Source: Smittia aterrima
Taxonomy: Eukaryota > Arthropoda > Insecta > Diptera > Chironomidae
Length of the DNA: 64,000 bases
Direction of reading: 5' to 3'
NCBI GenBank assembly: GCA_033063855.1
Contig: CP093831.1
Span: 27,466,001-27,530,000, forward strand
Positions 22,289 through 36,500 of this stretch are shown here, piece by piece. The notes under the pieces are model-generated. The model was given only the letters and a program-made list of their open reading frames with translations, was not told the DNA's origin and did not search any database. Numbering within the stretch: position 1 is the stretch's first letter; each line of letters opens with the position of its first letter. Made by a program: the position numbers and the translations under genes.

Positions 22289-25200
22289 TTAGTTGTGAAC
22301 GGGCATCGGGAATGAGCCCAATAAGTTGTTCGCGAACTGAGAGTTGGTGAACTTAAAGTGACGTTTGTCGTAGAACTTTAGTAAAGCTGGCGAGTAAGGA
22401 TGCTTGTCCTTCAAGTGAATGTAATGAACTTCTGGTTCGTTCGTTGTGTGACCACATTCTTCACAAACGTACATCTAAGGAAGAAAAGAAATTAGTTCTT
22501 GTTATTGAGAAGAGGATTCAAAGCCTTCTCTTACCTTTGTGCGTCGTTCCTTGTAAGCATATTGATGTTGAACGCCGTGGACTTTCAGGCAATGAGACTC
22601 AAGCGAACATCGCTGGGTAAAAGACTTCTCGCAGAGATTGCATTTGTAAGGTCGAACGCCTGTGTGTGTTCTTGTATGTCGTTTCAAGTCGAAGGTGTCG
22701 TTGAATCCTTTTCCACAAAACGTGCAAAGATAACGCTTCACATCCGAATGACATTTCATGTGACGGTTGAGCAATCGTTGTAGAGTGAAATGCTTGGAGC
22801 AAACTCGACAAACAAACTTTCCGTTTTCTTCTTCAGCTGATGACGAAGCAGCTGATGAAATCTTCTTAGTCGGCACGTGTTGTTCTTCTTCACGTAATCG
22901 TCCTGGGACATTCTCAACAGCAAGAGGATTCTTGATGCCATGCCCACCATTGACAAACTCCAATTGCACTTCAGATGGAAGTCCAAGCTGTAAATAAAAA
23001 GAAAAGAAAATTAAAAAACAGTTACAAAAAGATTTTAACGAGTCAGATCCTTTAGCATCATTAGCAAGTTTAATTAAAAAATCAAATTTGAGTTTTTCAT
23101 TTCAGAGTTAGAAAGAACTTTAAATACAAAAAAAAAAGTTTTTTTTATGTACAAAGAGTTAGAATGAAAAGATCAAATTTGTTTCGCAATTAATTGAGAA
23201 CTTGCTTACCCGCTGCTGAAGGACTTGAGCTTTCGCTTCCGCTACAATCGGCGGTTCTGGTGTCGAAGCCGTTGATAATAAACTACTCAATTTACTCGCA
23301 GCCAACACTCGACGATTATTCGATTTCAACGATTTACTTACATTCTGAATCGTCATTGCATTTGGCGACGGTGTGGTTGACGCCGACGGTTGATGATCAG
23401 TGCCGTTCGACATTCTGTTGTGGTTGTTACTTTGTTGCTGCGGTGAGTGTATCGAGTCGTAGTGTGATGCAGCTGAAGGTGAAGGAAGAGACGATTCCAT
23501 GTCAAACCCGTTCGAGTTGTTCTGAGGAATCTGCTGATGGTGTTGCTGTTGATGGAGCATCGAATTGTGAAGCCCATTTTGTTCGCGAGTTTGATAAGGA
23601 GGTGGATTCTCATAAGAAGAAGTTGAGGACGGTGGAGATAGTTTGTAGAAGAGTTGACGGTCGTTTGAGAAACCGCCGTGTCGACCACCAATCAAGTGAT
23701 CCTGGAACGAATCCAAGTTGTGATGGTGTTGCTGATGTTCGCCGTTTGAATCTGGAGTTAGTGAAGGCGTCGACGTTAGTTCTAGGTTGTTGCATTGATC
23801 GTCGTCGGATGGTAATCGTTGCAAGAATTGCGATAAATCAACAGCGTCCGTCAAGCTTTCGAGTAACGCGTGTTCGTTCGGTGATGAAAAAGTTAAAGTT
23901 GCTGTGAGTTGTAGCGGATCGACAGCGTTTGATAAATCCGCCATCATCGCATCTGTGTAACCGTCGCCGTAATTTTGCAATAAATTCCCATTCAGCGACA
24001 ATGTATCGATCTTTCCATCATAGTCCAAGTCAATCTCATCTTTTAGGATCAACCCATTTTGAAGATAAACATTTTGCAGTACGGAATATTGTTTGGTGTT
24101 GGCATCTTGAGGACTCGAAGGATATCCGCCGATGTTTGTCAGATCGCCATTCGCATCACAATCCATTTGAGCGAGGGTTGAGTTAAGCAAATAGTTGTTG
24201 AACGCATTTCCACTCATTCCGTTCTGAGCATTGTAGGCGTTGAGTCCACCGTTGGCGCCTCCCTTCAAGCTTTCATAGAAAGGAGGAAGTGAACCAGTTG
24301 GAGGACTATTTGGACCGTAATTTGATCTGTTGTCGCGACCATTTCCTCCAGCGCCAGAACCTCCAAGACCTCCTGTTGATCCCGCATTTCCGCAACCGCC
24401 TGATCCAGAGAAGTTGATGGTTCCACCTGACGAACCATTCGACGAAGCGCCAGCTGAAGAATTTGTTTGACCACTGTTGTTGTTTGATGATGAACGACCA
24501 TGACCAGCAGCTGCTTTAACGATTCCTGCTAAGCGTCCAACCAATGGACTGCCTGGTGGCAATCGACGAATGTGCGCAAGCAAAGTTCTGATGTGATACG
24601 CTCGGTTAGCTTCGCGGATTCTCTTCTCTTTTTCTTCTATCACATCAATCTTCTTGATTCTCTTGTCTTCGTCTTCTTCGCATCCGACCAGTTCACCGTT
24701 GATATCCTTCCGCTTCGACGGGCCCAAGTCTCGTTTTTTTGGTATGTGATAGTCGATCGGATGCTCTTGCTCTGGCATCATAACGGGAGTTGATCTCGAG
24801 TGTTGCAATCGATGACACAAAGCCATTTGTCGTTTGTGATGAAGTAACATTGGATGATGTGGATCCTTTCGTGGATACTGGACAGTTGGTGGTGATGGAG
24901 ATGACGAGGACGAAGTCAAAGATGGTGACGATGAACTCGATGATGACGCTGATGGAACTCGTTGGATAACTGAGCATCGTACAGCTGCAGACGTCTCTGA
25001 TGATTGTGTCTCATCAGATTTCTTCTGAGTCGATAAGTTAATGAGTTGTGGCTCTGGAATTACAACTGTTGGTTCTTTAATGAGACTTCCATCTTCACTG
25101 CTCTTCGGTGAGTCACAGGAAGAGCTGCTGATTGTTGGTGGAGTTGGTGGATATTCTTTCCTTTGAGCTTGTGTCAAGATAAATCTCTGAGCTCCACTTC

Positions 25201-28200
25201 CATAAGGAATCTCTCCTCCCAACAGCGACGACTTAAACCGACGTGGCGGATCAGCGGCATCGATTTGAGCGCAATACGAAGAGAGTCCTCCAAGTCGCGA
25301 AGCTGAAGATTCTCCAAAAATGTCACCAGCAGCTGTAAGCGGAAGAAAGAAGAATCAGGTTAATCTCATGTATCAATGACCGCAACATGCGCCCACAATA
25401 TCAGGCGCTCAACATGTTGAAACTGTTTTAAACTTGAAAAAGAAAAACGTCAAATCATGAGAGAGAAAAAAAAATGTTATGCAACTCAGGCTTGAGCTCG
25501 AACTTGAATTTGAAAAACTGCCTTAATCGAAGTGCAGCGAGCGAAGCATTCAACACATTGATGATCAATGGTATTTTAGTGTTTCATCGGCCTGAGAAAA
25601 CCAGTTTCTCCATATTGGATTATTCAATACATTTCAATGCACTGCGTCGTCTTCTGGTGTTTGTGTAATGGGCTTGAAAGAAGACGAGAGAGAGAGATGG
25701 ACGAGAAGAAACGGCGAAGTGATAGCTGTACAAATAGTAGAGACAAGCGCTAAACTGTTTAATACCTTTCCGTTTCAAGAAAGAATCACCAACACAGTCT
25801 TGCGATTGTCCATTGCTTGTCTTTCTTTCTCTCTCACTAACTTCGAGTTCGAATGAACATGACTGTGACCTAACAAGCAACAGCATTAACATTGAAATCA
25901 ACTTGAAATGAAAAACAACTAAGCTTCAAAGCTTTAGACGTAATTTTTTCTTCTCGAGTCGGCCGATCTGAATGAGACAGAGTTCTAAGCGACGTTGCTA
26001 CTGCTAATTAGTCACACACGTTTGTAATCCTCAATGATCGTGCCCCGCGAAATATTAACGGAATATTTTTTTGTCGTTAATTAATTGATTCTTCAATCGA
26101 CGATTCATCGATTGTTGTGATCGGCGGCGATCGCTTAGCGGGGGAGAGAAAAATTAGCATTTTAATGAGACTCGACTCGTGATTGCGCAAGCTATTTGGG
26201 TCATCGGAATTCGCTTCAGCTTCCACCCTTGCGGCAGTTTGTCAGTCTTATTGCCTTTTACAAGCTCCAATTATCGCGTGATCACAGAGTAGACTAAGGA
26301 CACTCGTTCTAGATTGTAACTCGCTATTAATGACACATTTATCGCTTGCGAATTGATCGAAGCGAAAAGGCGAGCGGAGTGAACGGAAGGTGCGGCTTCC
26401 AGCCTATTAAAAGACTTACGAGCACTTGCATCCCTGAATACCAATTAGCTCTGCAATTCTGTTTGTCCAAGACGAAGTTGTATCCGTCAAAATAAATTTA
26501 AAAGCCCTTTCTTGATTAGTTCATTAACATCTGATGTCTGATGTCGACGGAGATTTGATTGAGATGTTAAGAAAACAAGTTCTATTTGAGGACCTTCGCG
26601 TCCGTTGAAGGTCGCGGCTTCTCTGGCTATTGGCTTCGAAGTTAGTAGACAAAAAGTTATGTAAATTGAGAGTCGAAAAAGAAAACATATCGTCACCAGT
26701 GAGCTGAGTTTTGCCATCAGCCAAAAAACTGCAAATTTATTCATTAAAGACGATTGTTGTCTTTATCGGCTCCTTCGCCAAAAAGCTCCGTCGTTAACAT
26801 TGAAAATCCACAAAACACGTTTTCTCAGTGATAACGGTTTTTCGATGTCTCGAAGGCTAAGGGCATCGTCGAAGGTCTATCAGCGACGACTTGCGTAACT
26901 TTTTGAAATGGAAATCATCCTCAATCGTCAGTGACGAATCGATTTGTTCGATGAATCATCGTTTCACGACCGAAATTAAACAAAGACGAGTCGAGAATTA
27001 TCGATTTGTTTTCTGACCCGAAAGGTGAACCTGGAAATTCCGTTTAAGTAAAAGTCTAAAACAAAAAATTTCGTAGAAAGTGAGTCCAGTTTCGTGTCCT
27101 TCAATTTCCCGTTGCGTGGTCTCGCGCTTTGCACAGTCGGAGATGGATACGAGCTCGCTTCATTATTCACACCTCGATGTCAATTGATTACGCAAATTTA
27201 TGCAAAGTGAAGAAACGACAACAGATCGGGGCACAGCGACGGAGATGAAACGATAAAAATGTCGAGTAAATATTTGCATTCTTCAATTTGTTTCGTGATG
27301 ACGAGCGAGAGAGAGAGAACAAGCTAAGCTATGTTGGTTTGTGCCAATAACTCTTCGAAAGAACATGGAAGTGAGGGACAATTTAAATTAATTATTCATC
27401 GCGGGACAATTTCGTCGCTTGTCATAACTTTTCGCATTCTCGATCGTCTTCTAACGGTGAATTCAGTTCAACTAAAACCGATTTTCTGGATTGGGTGGAA
27501 TTAGAAAGTTGAAGCAGGGCCATCAGTTCATGAAACATCGAAATGCAATTAACTGCATTCCGTTCTGACTTGATGAGCTTTTAATGACTTAAAAGATTTC
27601 TTTTTGTCGATTTGTCGGGGAACAAAGACGAACCTGATCGACCGCGTGTTACTCATGCGTTTCACAAATTTTTGTTTAAGCAACAGACGAAAGTCTAAGA
27701 AGGAAATCGATGTGAACTCTGAGTAACCCCGCAAATAGCATCTGACAAATAATTAAGCTACTCATTTCCTTTATTCAACTTCTAATTGACTCTCAATGCG
27801 TTTGCCAGAATGGAAAATAATTAAAAATGTTTTCCCCGGAATTTCGCTTGAGAACAAAAAGCCTTCATCGGTTGAACTCGTTCCATGAATGACTTCGAAT
27901 AGAAAGCGTCCGGGAACGTTCTTAGTTCTTATGCTAATCAACTCTAAATTACGCATGTAGACAAAAAGTTTCGCAAGCACAGCAAATATCGCTCTCGATT
28001 CAATCACAGAAAAACAAAAACATTTTTTTTTGTTGTGCGCATCGTGAATAAATTTTCATTTTAAATCTTTCTCAGTTAGGGCCTTCGTAGGTGACTGTCA
28101 ATGTTCGAATGAAAACGAGTTGACGTGCGCATCAACAGAAGCATGAATCATGACCACATCATTAACGAGAAGTGACAAAAATTCCCCAAAAAAGAAGTGA

Positions 28201-30532
28201 AATGCATTGTCGAGTGAGTTGAGCTTCAATTACTCACTCGAAATGTAAATGAATCAAGTGTGGACATGCCTTGAGGGGGCATCAATTCAATTGCATAACA
28301 GTAGTTGTCGTAAAGCTCCTTTTAAAATATATTTCACTTCTCGTCGAAGGTTTTTGAATAACTTTTATGATAACTCAAGCGCAATTGCGAACTAACACTT
28401 TCAGAATTGTGTCGATCCAAACATATCTCTGTTCATCGCTCTTGGTTCTTAGTTTGCATGACCATAAAAAATTATCCCGACCACATACAAACAGTGGAGA
28501 GAACCAACCATGATGGAGAAACAGAAAAAAAAAACTTCCAAGTCCATCAGCGCAAGTTGAATGAACTCAAAGCAAGCCATTTTGCTGTTTTTTCTTCTCT
28601 TCGCTTCGTCTTGTGATGTAGCTTTGGGTAGAAGAAAACTTCTCGTGTCTTCCAGCTCCGCTCGTTTCTTCTTATGTAACGCTCGAGTCAGATTTTCCAG
28701 TGAGGGAAGCTTAGAAAATGAGCAAGAATAATTCCACAATTGTTGTGCTTGGTTTGCGGTGGGAAAGTCGCGGTTGCAAAACACAGAATGAAAAAGCATT
28801 CTTAATCTTAATCTCAGTCTCCTCGAGAGAACCCATTTCGAAGCTGAATATAAATTACCTTCTGTTCTTGACTTTAATTCTTTCTTTGCTTCATGTACTA
28901 CACAATTTTCTGTTCTTATATAACGCTCAATCGCTTCGATTCTCTGCTGCTTGGATATTTTTTTTTTCAAGGTGATTCTTATTTGATTACACTCACACAC
29001 ACTCTCGAGTGTTCTTGCAGTGTTCTAAGCAATGCTAAGTCGAACATAATCATATTTAAAAGTACTAAAACAAAAGAATCGTTACCAGAAGAGTTTCCCA
29101 TCGAGAAGATGACTTGAACAATGGGTGAAGCGTCATCATCAAGAAATCTCATCAAACATTTTATCAGAATCGAGTGAGGAGTTGTAAGCGATCATGATAA
29201 ATCAAAGATAATTGTAGCTTAATTAAAAGGCACTGTGTCGAGCAGCAGACACAGCTCATTTTTTATTTTCAAAGGTATGTTCACCTTGGTCTTGGCGCAA
29301 ATGTAAATTTCTCTCTCACGACAGCAGTCGAACACGATTCAGGCTTGAGCTTCACATGAGGCTCGGACGACGTGTTATTGAGCATTGCCAGGTGAATATT
29401 CACAACAAAACAAAACGGTTCATTCTCTCTCACTTTTTATATTTCATCGATAACTTTTTCGTGCTTGTATGAACGAAGCCGCGTTGCGCTTTTGGGTCAG
29501 GGGCGACGACGTCTAAAAGATATTCGCATAAATCGATGCGGAGCAAAGAGGAGAATGAATAACTTTCGCACTGGAAATGCAAAATGAACGGACTTGATTG
29601 TTATCCTAGGTTCGAGCTTATGCTTGCGTGACCAAAAAAAAAGAAGAAGTTGATTAAGTAACCGAAATGGGAAGGGAGAGCACTTGAAGTCACAACCTGT
29701 TGAACGCACTTTAGTGTGTCACTAGACTTAGAATCTCTTCCCCTTTTTTATTTAACAACAAAAAAAAAATTAATTCAAATAAATTCTATTCCCTTTGTAG
29801 TCTTCTCATTCGTGAGCAGGTAAAATGAAGAAATAAAAACCATGGATGCATGAGAAGTTCCCCCTTTGCACTCTAACATGTGTTAGGTTGCTCTCTCTCT
29901 CGTTTCGAAATCAAAGCAAAGCCTTAAAGGAAGAGGCATATGTTTAATAGAATGAGATGAGAAATCAGAAACCATCCCCTTCGAATAATATCGCAAGGTA
30001 CGATCGTGGGAGAATCCGTCAAAATTATTCGTTCGTTCAGGTAGATGATGCTTTGTTTGTGCAAGGTGGTTCTAAGCGGTCAATTCCGAACAAACCTTTT
30101 CAACGTGAAAATCTATTTTTTGCGCAAGAGAAAGGCAAACGTTGAGAATTTAAATTAGACGCGAACAACCCGGTTAATGGTTGCGACGATAAAATTAGGT
30201 TTCAATGCAAATTTCGAGAGAGCTCAAGTGCGATTTCTTTGGACGCATTCGTTTGAATTTAAAATGGAACACAAAAGTTTACTCGGACACTTACCTGACT
30301 CATTTCTCTGCTGCTGATCGTCGTTGTCGTGATTACTTCGCACAGAAGCGCCGGAATTATCCTCTGTATTCCGTTTTCTTGCGACGAGTGACAGCGGCTC
30401 TTCGTGATCCTGCTGTGAGCTATCGTCGATGCTCAAGCGATCCTCGTTCTTTGCTTGGATTAGATTATGCGATTCCAACAAGCGAAGTTGCTGCTGGTGC
30501 ATGCGAGTCTTGATGAGAAAGATTTTCGGCAT
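22289..30532 (-). CDS. ovo: Ovo/Shavenbaby zinc-finger transcription factor
   Basis: Four coding exons join in phase: 30532-30295, 25332-23210, 22987-22535, 22474-22289, giving 999 residues. Exon 1 starts MPKIFLIK, the SNAG-like repressor end and the N-terminal degron region through which Pri/tarsal-less peptides and Ubr3 trigger trimming of Drosophila Shavenbaby. The large second exon is rich in Ser, Gly, Asn and Gln, with an acidic stretch containing DLSQFLQRLP, matching the activation region of the family. Four C2H2 fingers (from Cys847 to about residue 962) include NRHMKCHSD and the phrase TFCGKGFNDTFDLKRH; finger 4 lies in the last exon. The protein controls epidermal trichome and germline programmes in flies. 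Skipping exon 1 would give an Ovo-type isoform from an internal ATG, for example residue 117. Family assignment is certain; isoforms are inferred. Confidence 0.95.
25333..30294 (-). other. First coding intron of ovo (about 5 kb), probable alternative promoters and enhancers
   Basis: The intron is bounded by CAG|GTAAGT (30295/30294) and TTACAG (25334-25333). I see no supported gene inside. In Drosophila the region between the shavenbaby-specific exon and the shared exons holds the germline ovo promoters, so the same is likely here. Open frames within it, the longest being 183 codons at 28449-29000 on the minus strand, show no recognisable domain. Confidence 0.6.
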
Positions 30533-33500
30533 TTTTTACACTTTCATGAAACGTTTTTGTTTGATTTACAATTTCTTTTGTTCACAAATTCTTTTCTTTT
30601 TTTTTTGTTATCAATTCTTCATTCGATAATTCACATTTTATTTGCTTTGTTTACAATTTTCCTTTCATGCACTTTCCACGCACCGAACTTCTCTTAATCG
30701 TTTTCCAATTTGTCTTTTTATTTTCTTCTTCAATTCTTTCTTACAAATTTCCGATAAAACTTTTTACGTGCGATCGCGTCGGAGTTTAAAGCAAGAATGA
30801 TGAGAGTTTGTGTTTCTCGCTCTCGCTCCGTCAGGTAAAACTTTTTTCCTTTGCTTGTGTTAGTGACCGATCAGCTCTGGAAGAAGCAAAAATAATTTGT
30901 CGTCGCTGTTTCTCTTTAAAATTGGGAAGAACTTTTTTTTTTATCGGGAAAAAGTTTTCTAAATTATAAATAACAAAGCCAACTTTGGAGTTTTAATTAT
31001 TTCTTGTTAAAGTCGTCTCATGATCATCGAGTTGATCTCGTTATGGTAAAGTCCAATAAAAGTTGCAAGCTCGAATAAACCTTGAACGTAATTTCTCGTA
31101 GGATAATATTCAAAGAACAGTAAGAATCTCGAGCATAAAAGAAAATCGACGACGAGCCAAAGGCATGCACGAGAAGAAATCTCTCGAAGTCAATCTTTTA
31201 ACCTTGAAACACTGAAATGAAGTGAAAAGGGATAAACGCGCGGCCTGACTAAGAAAAGCGAATTTAAAGGCACAGCGGAGGATGATGAAGCGTTCAGCAA
31301 AAGAATGAAACGGTCACAACGGATTTTGAGAGAATGCAAAAGAACCGAAATGAGGGAAGACGGGCCAGAAACCTGATTCCGATCAATTATTGTTCCAGGC
31401 TCTTCAAAAACTCGTAACTCGTTTCTCGTCGGACTCTGCTCCACTGCACCTTTTTACTGGTGATCGAAAGAGACACAAAATCATCGATTCCGTTGCATTC
31501 TCTTGAGCCCCAAGGCTTGATCGTAACATGCAACGAGCTCTGAAAGGATTTTGCATGTTGCATCAACGAAAGGATGAGTCTCTCAACATAATTTGCATAA
31601 ATTACTTGCCGAGCATGATGAATGTCTTTTCCGATTCTGTTTTCTCTCTGCTTGGGACCGAACATAAAAAGTTATTACTTAATGGCACTTCTGAAGAGAG
31701 AGAAGAAGGATTTTCTTCGCCTGCGAATGAGCAACGCCCAGAAAAGGATTTTATGGTTGTTGTTACCAAACAAGCAGCTTAAACTGTTGAATCTCCGATT
31801 CAGGTTTTTGTTGTTTTAAAACGACTGTCGTCAAACTTTTGCAGGAAGAGGTAGAAACGGCACGAAAGGATTTTATATTGCGCAATCGCCTCCTCCTACA
31901 AACTTTGTCTCTGTCCTTTGACAAAGCGAAGGGGTTTAGAGATAAATTCTTTGTCAAAGGATTTTTATGAGTTTGTCAATTGATTTATTAAGTTTCGAGT
32001 CTTTACCCATCGTTGAAGTCTTTCCTCAGAATTTTTCGATTAAAAAAGTTCTCACATCAAAATCGAAAAAGGAAGAAATCGGTTTGACTTCCTGTTTGAT
32101 CATTAAATCAATATCCGTTAGAAATCTCTTTAGGAAGCTTATTTCCTTGATTCAATTAAAAATGAAGTTCTCGACATTTGATACTTTTCCGCTTCCTTGC
32201 GAAAAAATCTTTTCGATTTCTTTCTCAAGAACCTTTTGATTGTTCAAGAATGGCCACTTGGCAAGTAGGCAATCCGAATCGAATATAAAGCACCGGAAAC
32301 CAGACATAAAAGCGAAGCGTTTCGATTTTTATTTTGGGAATCGAGAATCGAAGTTCTTTGCCCTCATGATCGATTAGCGGATTCTCCGAATAAAACAAAG
32401 AATCATCGATTAGAATGAGGAATTGTAACTTTATTGCAGAGAGATCAACAAGTTAACAAAGACCAACCCTCGAATAGTAAATCACACGAATAATTGGATC
32501 GACTGCCGTTAACTTAATTTCAATTAATCTCACATGTGTGAGAGATGCTCTTTGAAAAGATTTATGATCAGTCGAGAGATCGCTTCTTCTTTTTGTTCCT
32601 CGTGAATCCAGAAGAAAACTAAGCAAAAATAATTGAGCTCCAACGAACCGAGTTTCAGGGAATTATTTGAGGTTTACCTTACAAAACTGATTAAGCAACA
32701 GAAAAACTTTTTTCTTCTTTCTCTCACTCAATCGATCATCGGAGAATAATTAATCGAGCTTTTCAACTTTAAAATCCTCTTGAATGCTATTAAAATTATT
32801 CCGTAATTATATCACAAGAAGCTTCGGAGTTTAAAACAATTTCTTCAGCTTTGGATGAATGAGCTTTGAAGCGAATGAATTTAAAGTCTTGGAACTGTTA
32901 TGATTGTTCATTAGAATCGTTGCTACGAGAAGGCGAAGGTGAGAAATTAGCCAAAACTCGCTAATTCTCAACCATTAAGTGAATTGAATTGCTGGACCAA
33001 GAACCAGGAAAGAATCAAGAGATTTCTTTAATCATTTTCCACGCGCCGATGATCAAGTGCAGATTTCAATTAAACTTTGAGATAAACGAAGTGTGGTTCT
33101 TATTAGATTCTCTCGAACTCTCGGAACGGAATTACTTGTCAGAAGCTGCGATGCGCTCACCGACAATGTAAAGGAAATTCCTTCTCCGGTCTCTACTTCG
33201 CCATCCGCAACAGTCAATTAATGCGTTTAATTTCTAGATAGATGCACACATGGTGTTACACATTAGCTACCATAACTCTTGATTACATCAAATTGCAATG
33301 CATTAAAGAATCGTAATCATAATTTTTATTTTCTTTTGAAGGTTCTGCTTTGCTTAGAACGCGTGATCGTTCTGGTTTGTGTGGCTGATATCAATCTAAA
33401 AACGATGAAAGATCTAAAGAAGCTGCTGCTGCACTTCCTAGAATAATTCATGGGCGGTCAACAAATGCGCTCGCGGCATTTGAAGATTAGAAGCTGCAAA

Positions 33501-36500
33501 ATCACCGACGATTGAATAACTTAACTTTGTTGCTTGAGTGTCATTTCAAAGAAATTGTTCGCTCATGAGTGATTTGTTAGGAAATCCTTTCTGCATGAAG
33601 TGAACTTCTTAAACTGTAAAAGAAGATTCATCAGACGGTAGAACTCATCAAGAAATGGAAGTAATAGACAAGGTTCTGCTCAACATATCGACATAATGAT
33701 CATCATAACCGAAATATTCAAAAGCGAAATAGAAACGAGAGAGGGAGAGAGAAGACTAAACCAAAGTAACATCGCGTGGAAAATTATTCTAACCAACGGA
33801 TTCTTTATTTCTTCGCTTCTCCGGCTGTTTCCGTTTCTCCTTCGCTATACACCAGCAATCTCAGATATTTCGCTCGCTATTTGTTCCGTTTGAAGAAGCA
33901 GGAGAGTCTTCTTCTTTCGGCTTGGAAATTCTAATGGATTTTTTTAACTTAACTTCCAAAAAAAAAAAGAAAAAAAGATCTAAACGTAAAAAAGAAGTGA
34001 AAGATGTAAAAAATCTTTCCGTGGCTCGTTGAGCTCGTTCATGTTGATTGTTGTAGAACACAATTACGAGATTAGTCAGGGATGAAGTTAAAAGAACTTC
34101 TCAGGATTCTCTCTTGAGTTGGTTTGGGTAACATCAGGAGAATTGAAAGAGTTCTATTACGAACTTAAATGTTTTGATCGACAAACGCACCATCTTCCAG
34201 ATGATGTAAAAATTCTTAGCAATTGCGCGAAATTGCGCAATTTATTTCTTTCTTAAAAAAAAGAGAGAATCACTCGAAGAGTTGTCTCGGCATCCGACAA
34301 ATTCTTTCGTGTTCTTCAAGTTGTTGCGAACGCCAAAACAACGTCCATTAAGAAGAATCTTATCAGGAAAGGAAGGTTTTAACATGTCGACTCGTTCATT
34401 CTTGAAAAGCAACTCTCCTGGCCTTACCTACTTGCAGTCAAGTTGCTTTTTTTTTTTGCGAAAATAATTAGCGTTTTAATGCATTGAAGAATTCGTTGCA
34501 AGAGAACCGAGAGCGCAAGAATGAACGAACGAACGATTTCATGAAAAACGGGTTGCACAAGGCGATCCAGAACTCGACTATAATTAGAAGCAGGTACAAT
34601 CTGTCGCTATGCTGTTCTTCGTATGGTTAATGGCTTTCGTAATTTGCAAGAACTTTTCTTCTCCACACAAAGAAGCGGCAGCGGAAAGAGCGCAAAAAAT
34701 ATCTTTGCAAGAGACAAAAGCTTGTTCAAGCAATTATTATTATGTTGTGTAACGTGGAAGTGAGCTTAGAGGGAAATTGTTTTTGCGAAACAAGTTTCTT
34801 GATAATTTGTTTAAGTTCATGATGAAAAATATGAATCAAAGATTTAATTATCATAAAGACTTCTCTCCTCGCTTTACAGAAATAATCGAATTACTGTTGT
34901 TTGAGATTTAAATTTGTCATCGCATTTGAAGGCCAACTGGTCGCAAAGTTGAGTTCAAGTTCAATTTGCTGTTTTCGGGTGACGATACCGCAACGACTAA
35001 AAAAACTGGTCGGCGAAGCGAAAATAAGTTATTGCAACGCTCGCCAAGTTTTTAGAAAGATTCGAAAGATCTCTTGGTTTGTCATTAATTATTTACAAAC
35101 AAGTCGAGTTCTTTCGCTAGCGAAATGCCAGAATCTTAAATTCGGTAAAAGGCAAAGATATTCGGGATCTACAAAATCTGTTCTATGATCTTTAAGAAAG
35201 CTACAGAATGTGAATGTCAATAAAAAGCAAAACGCCTTTCGAGAGAGCTACAGAACCTGCATTTAAAGTTCTTTCGTCTTGCTCGAAAATGTCAAATGAA
35301 TGCTCAGCGTTGTTCACGCTAGATTAGCTAATGCAGGTACCACGGGGAAAGCTGTTTGGTTTCGTTCCACACGAAGAACTTTTTCCTTCGATAAAGCCAC
35401 GAGAATGTTTCATGAGTTTCATGAGCGTCGCTTGGAATGTTCCCCTGAGTGATGATAATGATGAAGAAAATGGCAAAACGTGGAAGTTTAATTCAAGTTG
35501 TTTAGAGAATGATGATCGAAACGAGAAAGAATCGCTTCGGGAAGAGCCAAATCATGTGTCAAAGCATCAATAACTTCAGCAACAAGCTCGACGGCTTTTA
35601 TGGGATTTTCATTCGAGGAGATCCTGAGGAGAGATCAAAGTCAAGTCTTCCGAATGAAAGTTCCTTCAGTAACTTCCTCCTCAAACTCCTCTCACTCTTT
35701 CTTGTTTAACGGATCTGCAATTTGCATACAAGAAGTCTAAACACACAACGAAAGAGAAGTCTAAACTTTTCCTTCTAAAAAAATATCTAAAAAAATCTTG
35801 GAAAATTAAAACTCAACAAAAAAAAAAGTTTTCAAAAGAAATTACGAATACACACGCGAGCGGACATGAAGTGGACAACAGCCAACGATGGTCATGCAGA
35901 CGAATCTACATCCACAAGAGAAAAAAATATCTAACGGTTCTTCTCCGTATAAATAAATTCTTTTTCTTCTCCGAATAAATAAGTTAAGTTAAGTTTAGAG
36001 AGCTTCTAGTTGTTGCTGTTTTTTTTTTCGGGAAGATTCTGGTTTCTCGACTTGTGAATGTATTTTTCGTAAAAACTCTTTTCTCGCTTTTACCAAAGGT
36101 GGACGGGATGAAGGTGTTTATTGCGCAGCAGAGAAATTCTTTCATGTGAATGCGTTTTTTCTTTTTTTTTTCGAGAGATTACGAAATGATCGGAGGCGCC
36201 GATTTGTAAATAGCGGAAGTTTCTGCATTCACTGGAGAGTTTCTCAATGAGAAATGGAAGTTCTTTCATTGACTTCTTTGGACGACAGGAAAGATCTGTG
36301 AATGGAAATCTAATTAAATTCTTCGACAAGTATCACCACACGATCTCATCTCAACTCCCCGCAATGCACGAATTCGCATTTCGATCTCGCTGTCAATAAT
36401 TATTTTCGCAATGAAAGGAGCTCTTACCGGTGGAAGACAAGAGAGCGCGTGCAGAGAGGCCTCGCAATTACCTCATAGCTCTAACACATCCGAGCAGTTG

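Noticed and set aside
23194..23907. 237-codon plus-strand frame opposite ovo
   Set aside because: It is a shadow of the Ser/Gln-rich ovo exon on the other strand.
28449..29000. 183-codon minus-strand open frame in the ovo intron
   Set aside because: It has no recognisable domain, mixed low-complexity content and no splice or duplicate support. AT-rich DNA gives such frames by chance.
34901..35188. Open frames of up to about 95 codons in the ovo upstream region
   Set aside because: They have no domains, no splice context and no duplicates. They are treated as chance frames in likely regulatory DNA.
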